DNA of 9,233 nucleotides from an uncultured Actinomycetes bacterium (GCA_903925705.1 CAIYGJ010000128.1:1-9233), one strand, 5' to 3'; counted from the stretch's first letter, positions 1 to 7,506 are shown. Numbers and translations are program-made. Notes: generated from the letters alone by a model not told the origin.

Positions 1-10
1 GACTTGGCTT

Positions 11-1384
11 ATGTCAAACAGATCAACTCAAATCGATCGCCTTAATTTAGTTTCACTGCTTGAGCGCGAACGCAAAACTTATCGCGATAGCAACCCAAAG
101 TCATTGGCGCTCTACAGAGATGCGAAGAATTTGTTTGGTGGCGTACCAATGCCTTGGATGAATAAGTGGGTCGGTGGTTTTCCGCTTTACATGCAGGGTG
201 CGAAAGGCAACATCATCACCGATGTTGATGGTCATGAATACATTGACTTCGCACTCGGCGACACTGCAGCAATGACAGGACACTCACCTGATGCCAGCAT
301 CAAGGCAATTATTGATCGCATGCAAGACCTCGGTGGTATAACAACCATGATGCCTACTGAGGATGCGCAATGGGTTGGCGCGGAATTAACAAGGCGTTTT
401 GGAGTGCCACTGTGGTCTTTCACTGTTTCAGCTACTGATGCAAATCGTTGGGCCATCAGGTTGGCAAGGCTTGCAACTGGCAAGAGCAAAATTTTGGTTT
501 TTTCATATTGCTACCACGGGTCAGTCGATGAAGCTTTCGGCGTATTGGACGAAAATGGAAATACCGTTGCTCGGCCAGGAAACGTGGCCCCACCAATTCC
601 AATTGATCAGACAACTCGAGTAGTTGAATTCAATGACTTGCCTGGTCTTGAAGCTGCACTAAAACATGGCGATGTCGCTGCCATCTTGACTGAGCCAGCT
701 TTAACAAACATTGGAATCGTCTTACCTGAACCTGGCTACCTTGAAGGAATGCGCGAGCTGGCAACAAAATACGGCGCACTTCTGATGATCGATGAAACTC
801 ACACCATTTCTGCGGGCTACGGTGGCATGACAATGCGAGACAACTTAGAGCCTGACATTTTTATTATTGGTAAAAGTATTGGCGCTGGAATCCCATCCGG
901 TGCATACGGGTTTACGCAAAAAGTTGTAGATCTAATTAACTCTCACACCGAAGCTGACTTGCTAGACGTTGGTGGCGTAGGAGGAACCCTTGCAGGTAAT
1001 GCTCTGTCACTAGCAGCCATGCGGGCAACGTTAGGCGAAGTATTAACGGAACAAGCATTTGAACACATGATTTCGCTAGCAACTCGTTACGCCGACCAAG
1101 TCAACGCTGCGTTAGATAAATATGAAGTGCCGTGGTCAATTTCCCAATTAGGCGCGCGAGCTGAGTACCGCTTCACATATCCTGCTCCAAAAACCGGAAC
1201 TGAAGCTATGCACGCTGGTGATGACGAGTTAGATGAATTTATGCACCTCTTTATGTGTAATCGTGGCGTACTAATGACACCTTTTCACAACATGGCATTG
1301 ATGTGTCCGACAACAACGCAAGACCAAGTTGATCGTCACGGCGACCTTTTTGCTCAAGCAATGGCGGAGCTAACTCAAGGGTGA
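11..1384 (+). CDS. Class III PLP-dependent aminotransferase, glutamate-1-semialdehyde aminomutase-like
   Basis: This 457-residue cytosolic protein has the fold-type I class III aminotransferase layout. It runs from a TDVDGHEYIDF strand (about 70-80) through a SYCYHG segment (165-170) that would stack on PLP. The cofactor-binding aspartate is in DETHT (261-265), and IIGKSIGAGIPSGAYGF (286-301) carries the presumed Schiff-base lysine K288. A GGTLAGN phosphate-site motif lies at 324-330. The lysine region and overall order resemble HemL and related transaminases. However, the usual NSGTEA is replaced by VSATDA (139-144), and DETHT replaces the DEV/Q-type sequence of typical HemL. A role in haem synthesis is therefore doubtful, and the substrate cannot be named. 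Length is normal for the family. The ATG at 11 is only ten bases from the window edge and no stop codon precedes it in frame, so an earlier start is possible. A PP2C gene follows after 35 bp on the same strand. Confidence 0.85.
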   Translation: MSNRSTQIDRLNLVSLLERERKTYRDSNPKSLALYRDAKNLFGGVPMPWMNKWVGGFPLYMQGAKGNIITDVDGHEYIDFALGDTAAMTGHSPDASIKAIIDRMQDLGGITTMMPTEDAQWVGAELTRRFGVPLWSFTVSATDANRWAIRLARLATGKSKILVFSYCYHGSVDEAFGVLDENGNTVARPGNVAPPIPIDQTTRVVEFNDLPGLEAALKHGDVAAILTEPALTNIGIVLPEPGYLEGMRELATKYGALLMIDETHTISAGYGGMTMRDNLEPDIFIIGKSIGAGIPSGAYGFTQKVVDLINSHTEADLLDVGGVGGTLAGNALSLAAMRATLGEVLTEQAFEHMISLATRYADQVNAALDKYEVPWSISQLGARAEYRFTYPAPKTGTEAMHAGDDELDEFMHLFMCNRGVLMTPFHNMALMCPTTTQDQVDRHGDLFAQAMAELTQG

Positions 1385-1407
1385 TCCCGCTTTCCGTGAT
1401 TGCCATT

Positions 1408-1413
1408 TAGAAT
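1408..1413 (+). promoter_or_regulatory. -10-like hexamer for a leaderless PP2C transcript
   Basis: TAGAAT fits the actinobacterial TANNNT -10 consensus. It is followed by six bases (TTCAAC) and then the ATG at 1420, so transcription would start at or very near the A of the start codon. No Shine-Dalgarno sequence lies upstream of that ATG and no clear -35 box is visible. The transcription start is inferred from geometry only. Confidence 0.5.
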
Positions 1414-1419
1414 TTCAAC

Positions 1420-2556
1420 ATGACTCTGCGCCGCCGACTTCAAATCTTTATTGCGTTTTTCGCAGTGATGATTTTAGTCGTGGGGGTTTGGGAACGATAT
1501 GTATATCTAGTGGCTCGTGCCGAAATTAGTGAATCACTAGCGATAGACATCAGGTTGGACGAAGTCGCAAACCAACTATCGTTTGCTCTCAGTGCTTCAA
1601 TTTTCGTAAGTCTTTTTCTACTAATACTTGCTTGGGTATTTTTGGAACGGTGGGTACTTGCCCCACTTGATGAAATGCGCACTGAGTTACGATTGGTTGC
1701 CAGCGGTACGATTCATCAAGTTATCGAAGTTTCAAATCCGCCGGAAATTCAACTGGCTGCAGCAGATGCCGAATCAATGCGGCAAAACTTAGTAGTCCAG
1801 ATTGATCTTGCCCGCGCAGCCTGGCAGGGTCTAGAACAAAATGCACCACTTGTGGCTTCAATGCGTCGAGCGTTGTCACCCACTGCAATGGATACCGCTA
1901 ACTTCGGACTCGATGTCGCTGGACAAACCTTGCCCGCAAGTGGCGCGATTGCCGGCGACTGGTGGGATGTCATCAGAACTCCAAAAGGCATCGCACTTGC
2001 AATGGTGGATGTCACTGGCCACGGTCCAGAGGCCGGGGTATTGGGACTTCAGATCAAGGCGATTATGACGGCAGCACTTTCGGCCGGTTTCAGTCCAAGT
2101 ACCGTGATGGAAAGAGTTTCCTCTGGGTTAGTAGATGTGGATGCGCTATTGGCCACCGCGGTAATTCTAGAAATACCAAATGAAAAAACGCAGCCCGCTA
2201 AATGGGTAAATGCTGGACATCCAGCTGGCTACTGGATTGACGCTAATCACCTGATAACAGCATTGAATCCAACTGGCCCCATGCTGGCCGGTTTTAGTGG
2301 AACCTGGGAAGCCAAGGAGTTCTACTTCAATCCAGGCGACCGCATAGTCCTGGTATCTGATGGCTTGCTAGAAACTCAAGATGAAAGAGGCGAAGAGTTT
2401 GGGACTCAGGGCTTAATAACTTCGGTTGTTACGGGTGAACATGTTGGAAATTCTGCCGATCTAACCAACTTGATTGTGTCAACAGCTCGTCAAGATTCCG
2501 TTACTTGGAATCGCGACGATGTCTCAGTTGTTGTAATTACCCGTAGGCTCGGATAG
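1420..2556 (+). CDS. Membrane-anchored HAMP/SpoIIE-type PP2C serine/threonine phosphatase
   Basis: This 378-residue protein has two predicted membrane helices (about 8-30 and 54-76) flanking an extracytoplasmic loop of only about 23 residues. A HAMP-like linker follows (about 77-130, with the proline of VLAPLDEM). The C-terminal PP2C/SpoIIE phosphatase domain spans about 163-375. Metal-binding motifs are visible and look intact: AGDWWD (178-183, D180 and D183), DVTGHG (197-202), NAGHP (264-268), SDG (313-315) and RDDVSVVVI (365-373). Known family members dephosphorylate seryl or threonyl phosphates, often on anti-sigma-factor antagonists of the SpoIIAA/RsbV type, in response to a membrane or sensor input. 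No such partner, kinase or sigma factor is encoded in this window, so the substrate is unknown. The short external loop leaves little room for a ligand-binding sensor. The stop codon shares one base with the next start, which suggests coupled expression with the aminotransferase downstream. Confidence 0.88.
   Translation: MTLRRRLQIFIAFFAVMILVVGVWERYVYLVARAEISESLAIDIRLDEVANQLSFALSASIFVSLFLLILAWVFLERWVLAPLDEMRTELRLVASGTIHQVIEVSNPPEIQLAAADAESMRQNLVVQIDLARAAWQGLEQNAPLVASMRRALSPTAMDTANFGLDVAGQTLPASGAIAGDWWDVIRTPKGIALAMVDVTGHGPEAGVLGLQIKAIMTAALSAGFSPSTVMERVSSGLVDVDALLATAVILEIPNEKTQPAKWVNAGHPAGYWIDANHLITALNPTGPMLAGFSGTWEAKEFYFNPGDRIVLVSDGLLETQDERGEEFGTQGLITSVVTGEHVGNSADLTNLIVSTARQDSVTWNRDDVSVVVITRRLG
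2544..2549 (+). promoter_or_regulatory. -10-like hexamer six bases before the hisC2-like GTG start
   Basis: TAGGCT matches TANNNT and is followed by six bases (CGGATA) before the GTG at 2556. It lies inside the last codons of the phosphatase gene. It could drive a separate leaderless message. Alternatively, AGG within it (2545-2547, eight bases before GTG) could act as a weak ribosome site on a shared mRNA. No clear -35 is seen. Confidence 0.35.
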
Positions 2557-3635
2557 TGAGCGAGTCAGTGAACCCACAGCTTCGGCCTGAAATGGCAAAG
2601 TTACCCACATACAAAGCTGGAAAAAAAGTAGATCCAGTTAATGGATTGACTGCATACAAGTTGTCCAGCAACGAGATCGCACATTCACCACTCCCAAGTG
2701 TTGTGGCCGCAATCGTTGGTGCTGCAAGTGAAATCAATCGCTACCCAGATCCATTTACAACTGGACTGAATCAAGCACTTTCCACCAAGTTCTCAATTCC
2801 TGTCGAGCACATTGCAACTGGAACCGGATCAGTTGGTGTTTGTCAGCAAATCATCCAAGCGGTCGCTGGCGCTGGTGATGAAGTAATTTATGCCTGGCGT
2901 TCGTTTGAGGCTTATCCAATCATTACAACAATTGCTGGCGCAGTCAGCGTTCAAGTTCCGTTAACGAATGACGGACAGCATGATTTAGCAGCAATGTTGA
3001 ATGCGATTACACCAAAGACGCGGGCAATTTTTGTCTGCACACCCAACAACCCAACCGGTGGAATTGTTACCCAACAACAAATAAATGAATTCTTAGCAAA
3101 AGTTCCAAAAGATATCCTTGTCGTAATTGATGAAGCATACGTCGAATTCAATCGAGATCAGGATGTAATTGATGGCATTGCCACTATGAAAGCAAATTCA
3201 AACGTCGGTGTCCTGCGAACTTTTTCAAAAGCTTATGGACTTGCAGGTTTACGAGTTGGATATTTCATAGGGCCAAAAAATGTGGCAGATGCAGTGCGAA
3301 AAACTGCCGTTCCATTTGGGGTTTCCAACATTGCTCAAGTCGCTGCCGTTGCATCACTTGAACATGAACAAGAGTTGTTTAAGCGCGTTGATGAAGTAGT
3401 TGGAGATCGACTTTGGTTTGAAGCAGAACTAGCAAAGCTTGGATTTAAAATTCCGCCAAGCCAAGCAAATTTCGTATGGATTCCAATGGGGGAACACACT
3501 GAAGAATTTGCAAAGCGCAGTGAAGGTATTGCAGTTTCAATTCGACCGTTTCCGGGCGAAGGTGTTCGGATCAGTATCGGCGAACGCCAAGCACTTGAAC
3601 GAGTTATTGAACTTGCGAAAGAGTTTGTTTTTTAA
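2556..3635 (+). CDS. pat: HisC2/Pat-type class I/II aminotransferase (histidinol-phosphate or aromatic amino acid aminotransferase)
   Basis: This 359-residue fold-type I PLP enzyme closely follows the actinobacterial HisC2/Pat pattern (Rv3772-like), recalled rather than searched. The N-terminus has an LRPEMAKLPTYKAGK region, then YKLSSNE (34-40) and NRYPDP (61-66). GTGSVGVCQQ (89-98) is the phosphate-binding segment and WRSFEAYP (114-121) supplies an aromatic stack. Further motifs are PNNPTG (163-168), IDEAYVEF (191-198), TFSKAYGLAGLRVGY with catalytic K225 (222-236), and a C-terminal substrate-carboxylate arginine in GVRISI (R338). Family members transfer amino groups between glutamate/2-oxoglutarate and histidinol phosphate or aromatic keto acids in the cytosol. 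GSVGVCQQ and WRSFEAYP favour the HisC2/Pat subgroup over the main HisC. The enzyme should therefore contribute to phenylalanine and tyrosine formation, although histidine synthesis cannot be excluded. The start is GTG, overlapping the preceding TAG by one base. The last 32 bp overlap the convergent EamA gene. Confidence 0.88.
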   Translation: MSESVNPQLRPEMAKLPTYKAGKKVDPVNGLTAYKLSSNEIAHSPLPSVVAAIVGAASEINRYPDPFTTGLNQALSTKFSIPVEHIATGTGSVGVCQQIIQAVAGAGDEVIYAWRSFEAYPIITTIAGAVSVQVPLTNDGQHDLAAMLNAITPKTRAIFVCTPNNPTGGIVTQQQINEFLAKVPKDILVVIDEAYVEFNRDQDVIDGIATMKANSNVGVLRTFSKAYGLAGLRVGYFIGPKNVADAVRKTAVPFGVSNIAQVAAVASLEHEQELFKRVDEVVGDRLWFEAELAKLGFKIPPSQANFVWIPMGEHTEEFAKRSEGIAVSIRPFPGEGVRISIGERQALERVIELAKEFVF

Positions 3636-4539
3636 CGGATTCAACAGCGACGACAATTGCAACGCTGACAATAACTATTAAGCCACCAATCAAGATGTTT
3701 GGTGTAAGTGTTTCATTAAAAATAATGATGCCAAGTGCGACGGCAACTATCGGATTTACGTAGGCGTAAGTAGACACCAAAGTAATCGGAGCATTTTCAA
3801 GTAGCCAGGTATAGACGGTGTATCCGATGAGGGAGCCCACAGTAACTAGATAGATCCAGCCGCCCCAAGATCTGGAGCTGGCATCCATGAAATCTGAAAT
3901 TGATTCCTGGTGAATCATTCCGGCAATAAATAGCGCGATTCCAGCGCCTGCCATTTCGTATGTGCTCAAGACCAATGGATTACTGGGAGTCTCCATGCGA
4001 GGCGCAATAAAAGAGCCAAGTGACCAACATAGGTTGCCAAACAAAATTATGAACATCCAAAGTGTGACATTTTGTCCACCAGAGTCGGGCCGCGCAATCG
4101 TATGGCCAGGCAACATGATTATGCCGATTCCAACTAAACCACCAATGATTCCAATTAGTGACGAGATTTTGGGGCGATCATTATCAAGAGTCCGAAACAG
4201 CGCGGTCCAAATTGGCATTGCAGCAACAATTAAAGACGCTACTCCAATTGGGACTACCTTTTCAGCAAATGCCATGGTTCCCAGGCCAGTTCCAAGCATG
4301 AGAACACCTAAGAAAACTGCGCTCGATAATTCCTTGCGAGTCAGGCGCAAAGCATCCCAACCACTTCGAAAACCGATAAAAATAAACAGTGCCAAACTAG
4401 CTGCTACGAATCTAAACGACATCGATAAAAGAGGCGGCATTGTTTCAATTGTGAAAGCAATACCGATATAAGTAGTACCCCAGGCGACGTACATAATTCC
4501 TAAACCAATGGCGACTTTGGTTTTGATTGAACTACTCAC
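3604..4539 (-). CDS. EamA/DMT-family drug/metabolite exporter, YedA/RhtA-like
   Basis: This inner-membrane protein has about 311 residues, ten hydrophobic helices and two EamA repeats. The first repeat opens with a motif close to MYVAWGTTYIGI, followed by PP.L.M.FRF. The second carries SYAYVNP-like STYAYVNPIVAVALG and a final GGLIVIVSVAIVV helix. These are typical of the YedA/RhtA/PecM branch of the drug/metabolite transporter superfamily, whose members export amino acids or other small metabolites. The substrate cannot be deduced here. Two in-frame GTG starts lie at 4545 and 4539. I prefer 4539 because TAGTGT ends exactly six bases before it and no Shine-Dalgarno sequence precedes either start. 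The longer form adds two residues. The gene lies 57 bp beyond yqeY on the same strand, and its 3' end runs 32 bp into the opposite aminotransferase gene. Confidence 0.88.
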   Translation of the reverse strand: MSSSIKTKVAIGLGIMYVAWGTTYIGIAFTIETMPPLLSMSFRFVAASLALFIFIGFRSGWDALRLTRKELSSAVFLGVLMLGTGLGTMAFAEKVVPIGVASLIVAAMPIWTALFRTLDNDRPKISSLIGIIGGLVGIGIIMLPGHTIARPDSGGQNVTLWMFIILFGNLCWSLGSFIAPRMETPSNPLVLSTYEMAGAGIALFIAGMIHQESISDFMDASSRSWGGWIYLVTVGSLIGYTVYTWLLENAPITLVSTYAYVNPIVAVALGIIIFNETLTPNILIGGLIVIVSVAIVVAVESVKKQTLSQVQ

Positions 4540-4545
4540 AGGCAC

Positions 4546-4551
4546 ACACTA
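4546..4551 (-). promoter_or_regulatory. -10-like hexamer for a leaderless EamA transcript
   Basis: On the minus strand TAGTGT (TANNNT) is followed by GTGCCT and then the GTG start at 4539. That is the same six-base spacing seen at three other genes in this window. The upstream 50 bp are AT-rich and lack a purine-rich ribosome site, and no convincing -35 is present. This placement is the reason for choosing the shorter GTG start. Confidence 0.42.
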
Positions 4552-4596
4552 TTGCGAAGCACAAAACAAAAATACTTTGGGTCAAGTCAGAACTAG

Positions 4597-5058
4597 TTAA
4601 GCCAGTGCAGATTTCACAGCGGCAGCAACAGCTCCACCATCAGCGCGGCCTGATACCTGCGGCGAAACAATCTTCATGACTGCGCCCATTGCACTTGGAC
4701 CGGTTGATCCACTTGCCGCTACTTCAGCCACCGCACTCGCAATAATTTTCGCTAAGTCTTCATCAGATAGTGCGGCCGGAAGGTATGCCTGGATAATTTC
4801 AAGTTCAGCTCGTTCTTTATCGGCAAGCTCTGGGCGCTTGGCATCGTCATAGGCTGTGGCAGCTTCTTTGCGCTTTTTCGCTTCGCGATTTAGCACAGTA
4901 ATCATGTCTTGTTCGTTGAGCACTCGGGATTCTTTGCCTGAGACTTCCTCATTTGTAATCGCGGAAAGCACCATACGTAAGGTTCCAGAAGTGAGCGAAT
5001 CTTTTGCCTTAATGGATGCAGTTAGATCAATATGAATTTGCTCTTTGAGGTTTGCCAT
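4597..5058 (-). CDS. GatB/YqeY-domain protein
   Basis: This 153-residue cytosolic protein has normal YqeY length. It has a helical N-terminal half with the family-like LRMVLSAI (about 27-34), a lysine/arginine-rich segment NREAKKRKEAATAY (about 57-70), the turn QAYLPAALSDEDL, and the C-terminal MGAVMKIVSPQVSGRADGGAV signature. The YqeY fold resembles the tRNA-binding tail of the GatB amidotransferase subunit. Stand-alone YqeY proteins are widespread but their biochemical role is not settled, so a tRNA-linked function is only an expectation. An AAGG ribosome site lies seven bases before the ATG. The gene follows the ponA2-like gene after 44 bp on the same strand. A YqeY gene also lies near ponA2 in mycobacteria (around Rv3688c), so the pairing looks conserved. 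Confidence 0.9.
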   Translation of the reverse strand: MANLKEQIHIDLTASIKAKDSLTSGTLRMVLSAITNEEVSGKESRVLNEQDMITVLNREAKKRKEAATAYDDAKRPELADKERAELEIIQAYLPAALSDEDLAKIIASAVAEVAASGSTGPSAMGAVMKIVSPQVSGRADGGAVAAAVKSALA

Positions 5059-5065
5059 ATCTATA

Positions 5066-5069
5066 CCTT
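5066..5069 (-). promoter_or_regulatory. Ribosome-binding site of the yqeY gene
   Basis: AAGG on the minus strand is followed by seven bases (TATAGAT) and then the ATG at 5058. This is a usual Shine-Dalgarno spacing and supports the chosen start. Confidence 0.55.
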
Positions 5070-5079
5070 GTCAGACGGA

Positions 5080-5105
5080 TAAGAGTAATCGGGTCATTAC
5101 TCTTA
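5080..5105. repeat. Perfect 10-bp inverted repeat between the ponA2-like and yqeY genes
   Basis: TAAGAGTAAT (5080-5089) and ATTACTCTTA (5096-5105) are exact reverse complements separated by a six-base loop, CGGGTC. The right arm includes the stop codon of the ponA2-like gene (5103-5105, read on the minus strand). The stem is AT-rich and no U-run follows on the minus strand, so it is not a standard intrinsic terminator. An attenuator, an mRNA-processing or stability element, or a protein-binding palindrome are all possible. Confidence 0.7.
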
Positions 5106-7415
5106 CGGCGTCGTGGTTGCTGGTTCGCTTGGAAGTGGATCAGGGACTGCAGATTCACTAGGAACTGGCACAACTAAGGCTGGATTAGGAATCGCCTTTC
5201 CAGTTAATGGATCGATAACCAACTCGCCACTCTTGAGTTCATCAGCGAATTTCTCGGTAGCCTGCGCCGTTTCACAGGTAATCAATTCCGTATCCTTTAA
5301 GCCACCGCAGGCATCTTTGCTGGCAGTAATTTTGTTGCCAAAACCTCCGGCGTTTATCCCATTTAAAGTTTTCAGATTCCACGGTGTCGCCGGGACTCGC
5401 TCAAGTGCGCCTCGTAAAGCATCTCGCCAGATCGGGCCAGGCATAGTTGATCCGAAGACTTGGCCGTAATACTGACCATTGATCCGAACATTCTTCATCG
5501 GATGTGTTTGACCACCACGAGGATCGCCAACCCAAACTGCGGCAGCCATGTCAGGGGTATAGCCAACAAACCAGACAGCAGCTGAATTGTCCGTGGTTCC
5601 CGTCTTGCCTGCTGCCGGGCGATCAAAGTACATCGCACGACCAGTTCTGCCACCTAATGGTCCATCGACAACTCCGGCCAATACTGCCGTTGTGCTGTCT
5701 GCGACTTCAACATCGATTTTTTGAATACAGTTCGCGGCTGGCACTTCAAGTTCATTCTTGTACCGGTCTGTGACGGCGGAAATTGCAATTGGATCGCAAT
5801 GAAGACCATGTGCTGCGAATGTTGCCATCCCTTCAGTCATGTCAAGAGTTGTTACGTCGAAGCAACCAAGCGTGAAACATGGATATCCGGCAAAGTCCTC
5901 ACCGTTTCCTTGCTGCACACCTGCAGCCTTGGCGATAGCAAGAGGTTCGCAAAGTCCGATTTTTTCTTCCAGACCCACAAAGTAAGTATTAACGGAGAAG
6001 GCTGCGCCGCTAAAAATATCGAATGCGCCAGAGCCGGTTGAATTTCGCACTGAGTAAGGCGCAAATTTTGCTCCGGTGCCGCACTCCTTAAAGTCATTAA
6101 ACGTCTTTTTTCCTGGAGCGCTTATAACTTTGAACGGGTCCCAACCTAACTTGAAAGCTGCCCCGATTGTGAATGCCTTAAAAGTAGAACCTGCCTGGAA
6201 TCCGACTGTGCCATTAGCTGACACTGGAACGTTGTAATTAACTGTGGTGTAGCCAGCGCCACTGCGTCCCCATTTTCGATTTTGCGCCATGGCAGTAATC
6301 TCGCCAGTTCCAGGGCGAATCATCGTAATAGCAGCAGCTTTACCGCTGGAATCGTCAAAAGGAATTTTCTCATCAACGGCTATTTGTGATGAAGTTTGGG
6401 CCGCACGACTCAAAGTTGTTTTGATCGTGAGCCCGCCGATTGCCAAAAGCTTTGCGCGCACTTCTGGAGTATCACCGAATGCTGGATCATTCATCAAAAC
6501 AGTTAGTACGTAGTCACAGAAAAATGGTGCGTAAGAAGTTACGCAACCGTTTGATAACTCGGCTGGCTTAAGGTCGGTTTCTACCGGGATTGCTTTAGCT
6601 TGATCTGATTGCTCTTGAGATATGTACCCAGCGCTTACCATCGCATTTAAAACTTCGTCACGACGATTCTGAGCTCGCTCTGGAAAACGAGTTGGATCGT
6701 ATCTTGATGGATTTTGAACCAGACCCGCAAGCGTTGCTGCTTCACTCAAAGTAAGTTCGCTGGCAGATTTTGAAAAATACCTTTGAGAAGCGATTTCAAC
6801 ACCATACGAACCCGCACCAAAATAAGCGATGTTTAAGTAGCCCTCGAGAATTTGCATTTTCGACAACTTGTTTTCAAGTCCGATTGCATATCGTGCTTCA
6901 CGAATCTTTCTGTTAATAGATACTGCAACAGCCGCTTCTTGTTCATCCTTAGTTGTTGCCGCAGTTAACAAAATTTGCTTCACATATTGTTGGGTGATTG
7001 TGGAACCACCTTGAACTTGTCCACCTGCACCGGTTGAAATCGACGCCCGTAGCGTTCCCTTGAAGTCGATCCCAGCATGATTAAAGAATCGCTGATCTTC
7101 AATTGCGATAATCGCCTGCTGCATAAGCGGGGAGATTTTTTCGATCGGAACTTCAATTCGATTTTGCGCATAAAGTACAGCAAGTATGTTGCCATCGGCA
7201 TCCAGCAAAGTGTTTTGTTGCGGAAGTGGAACTTGCGTTAGGTCACTAGGCAAACTGGTAAATGCTTGAGCGCTGTTTCGAGTAGCCAGGCCAACCCCAC
7301 CAACGATTGGAAGCACCACAAGAGCAGCAACAACACCAGCTAGTGCCACAAATGTTGCCATCCTGGTCAACAGACCAACCCGGTCTAGACCAGTTCCCCC
7401 AGGGTTATTTTCCAT
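5103..7415 (-). CDS. ponA2: Bifunctional class A penicillin-binding protein (PonA2-like transglycosylase/transpeptidase)
   Basis: This 770-residue cell-wall synthase has a short cytoplasmic tail, one membrane anchor (about 17-44), and an exported two-domain body. The GT51 glycosyltransferase domain (about 70-245) polymerises lipid II. It shows AIEDQRFFNHAGIDFKG with catalytic E106, QGGSTITQQ (135-143), and LEGYLNIAYFG with E191. The transpeptidase domain (about 355-665) has the intact SxxK motif (S410-TF-K413), SVN (474-476) and KTGT (604-607), so both activities should be present. There are ten cysteines (291, 300, 445, 489, 513, 518, 540, 563, 703, 714), all in the exported part, which is consistent with disulfides. 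The C-terminal tail is Pro/Ser/Glu/Thr-rich, and I see no clear PASTA domain, which mycobacterial PonA2 has. The gene is divergent from the wblA-like gene, as ponA2 and whiB4 are in mycobacteria. No good ribosome site precedes the ATG. Confidence 0.93.
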   Translation of the reverse strand: MENNPGGTGLDRVGLLTRMATFVALAGVVAALVVLPIVGGVGLATRNSAQAFTSLPSDLTQVPLPQQNTLLDADGNILAVLYAQNRIEVPIEKISPLMQQAIIAIEDQRFFNHAGIDFKGTLRASISTGAGGQVQGGSTITQQYVKQILLTAATTKDEQEAAVAVSINRKIREARYAIGLENKLSKMQILEGYLNIAYFGAGSYGVEIASQRYFSKSASELTLSEAATLAGLVQNPSRYDPTRFPERAQNRRDEVLNAMVSAGYISQEQSDQAKAIPVETDLKPAELSNGCVTSYAPFFCDYVLTVLMNDPAFGDTPEVRAKLLAIGGLTIKTTLSRAAQTSSQIAVDEKIPFDDSSGKAAAITMIRPGTGEITAMAQNRKWGRSGAGYTTVNYNVPVSANGTVGFQAGSTFKAFTIGAAFKLGWDPFKVISAPGKKTFNDFKECGTGAKFAPYSVRNSTGSGAFDIFSGAAFSVNTYFVGLEEKIGLCEPLAIAKAAGVQQGNGEDFAGYPCFTLGCFDVTTLDMTEGMATFAAHGLHCDPIAISAVTDRYKNELEVPAANCIQKIDVEVADSTTAVLAGVVDGPLGGRTGRAMYFDRPAAGKTGTTDNSAAVWFVGYTPDMAAAVWVGDPRGGQTHPMKNVRINGQYYGQVFGSTMPGPIWRDALRGALERVPATPWNLKTLNGINAGGFGNKITASKDACGGLKDTELITCETAQATEKFADELKSGELVIDPLTGKAIPNPALVVPVPSESAVPDPLPSEPATTTP

Positions 7416-7506
7416 AGCTATTCAATGGTAACTCCCGTTATGCCAGTCACGAAACGCAGATATATCAAAGGCATAACAGTTGCAATTACGCAGAAAAAAA
7501 CTGACT

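Noticed and set aside
3604..3660. T-rich stretch near the end of the pat-like gene as an intrinsic terminator
   Set aside because: The run (3625-3633) is not preceded by a GC-rich stem on the + strand and it lies within coding sequence of both genes.
3962..4471. A 169-codon open frame on the + strand opposite the EamA gene
   Set aside because: It lies entirely antisense to a well-supported ten-helix transporter. Its translation is rich in Pro, Ser, Arg and Lys without a recognisable domain, as expected for the complement of a hydrophobic gene.
4591..4598. AACTAGTT palindrome after the yqeY gene as an operator or terminator
   Set aside because: Eight bases is short for an AT-rich region, it overlaps the stop codon, and no loop or U-run accompanies it.
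5113..6041. Three + strand open frames of 89-118 codons opposite the ponA2-like gene
   Set aside because: They are antisense to the transpeptidase region, whose motifs are intact, and they show no domain signature or convincing ribosome site.
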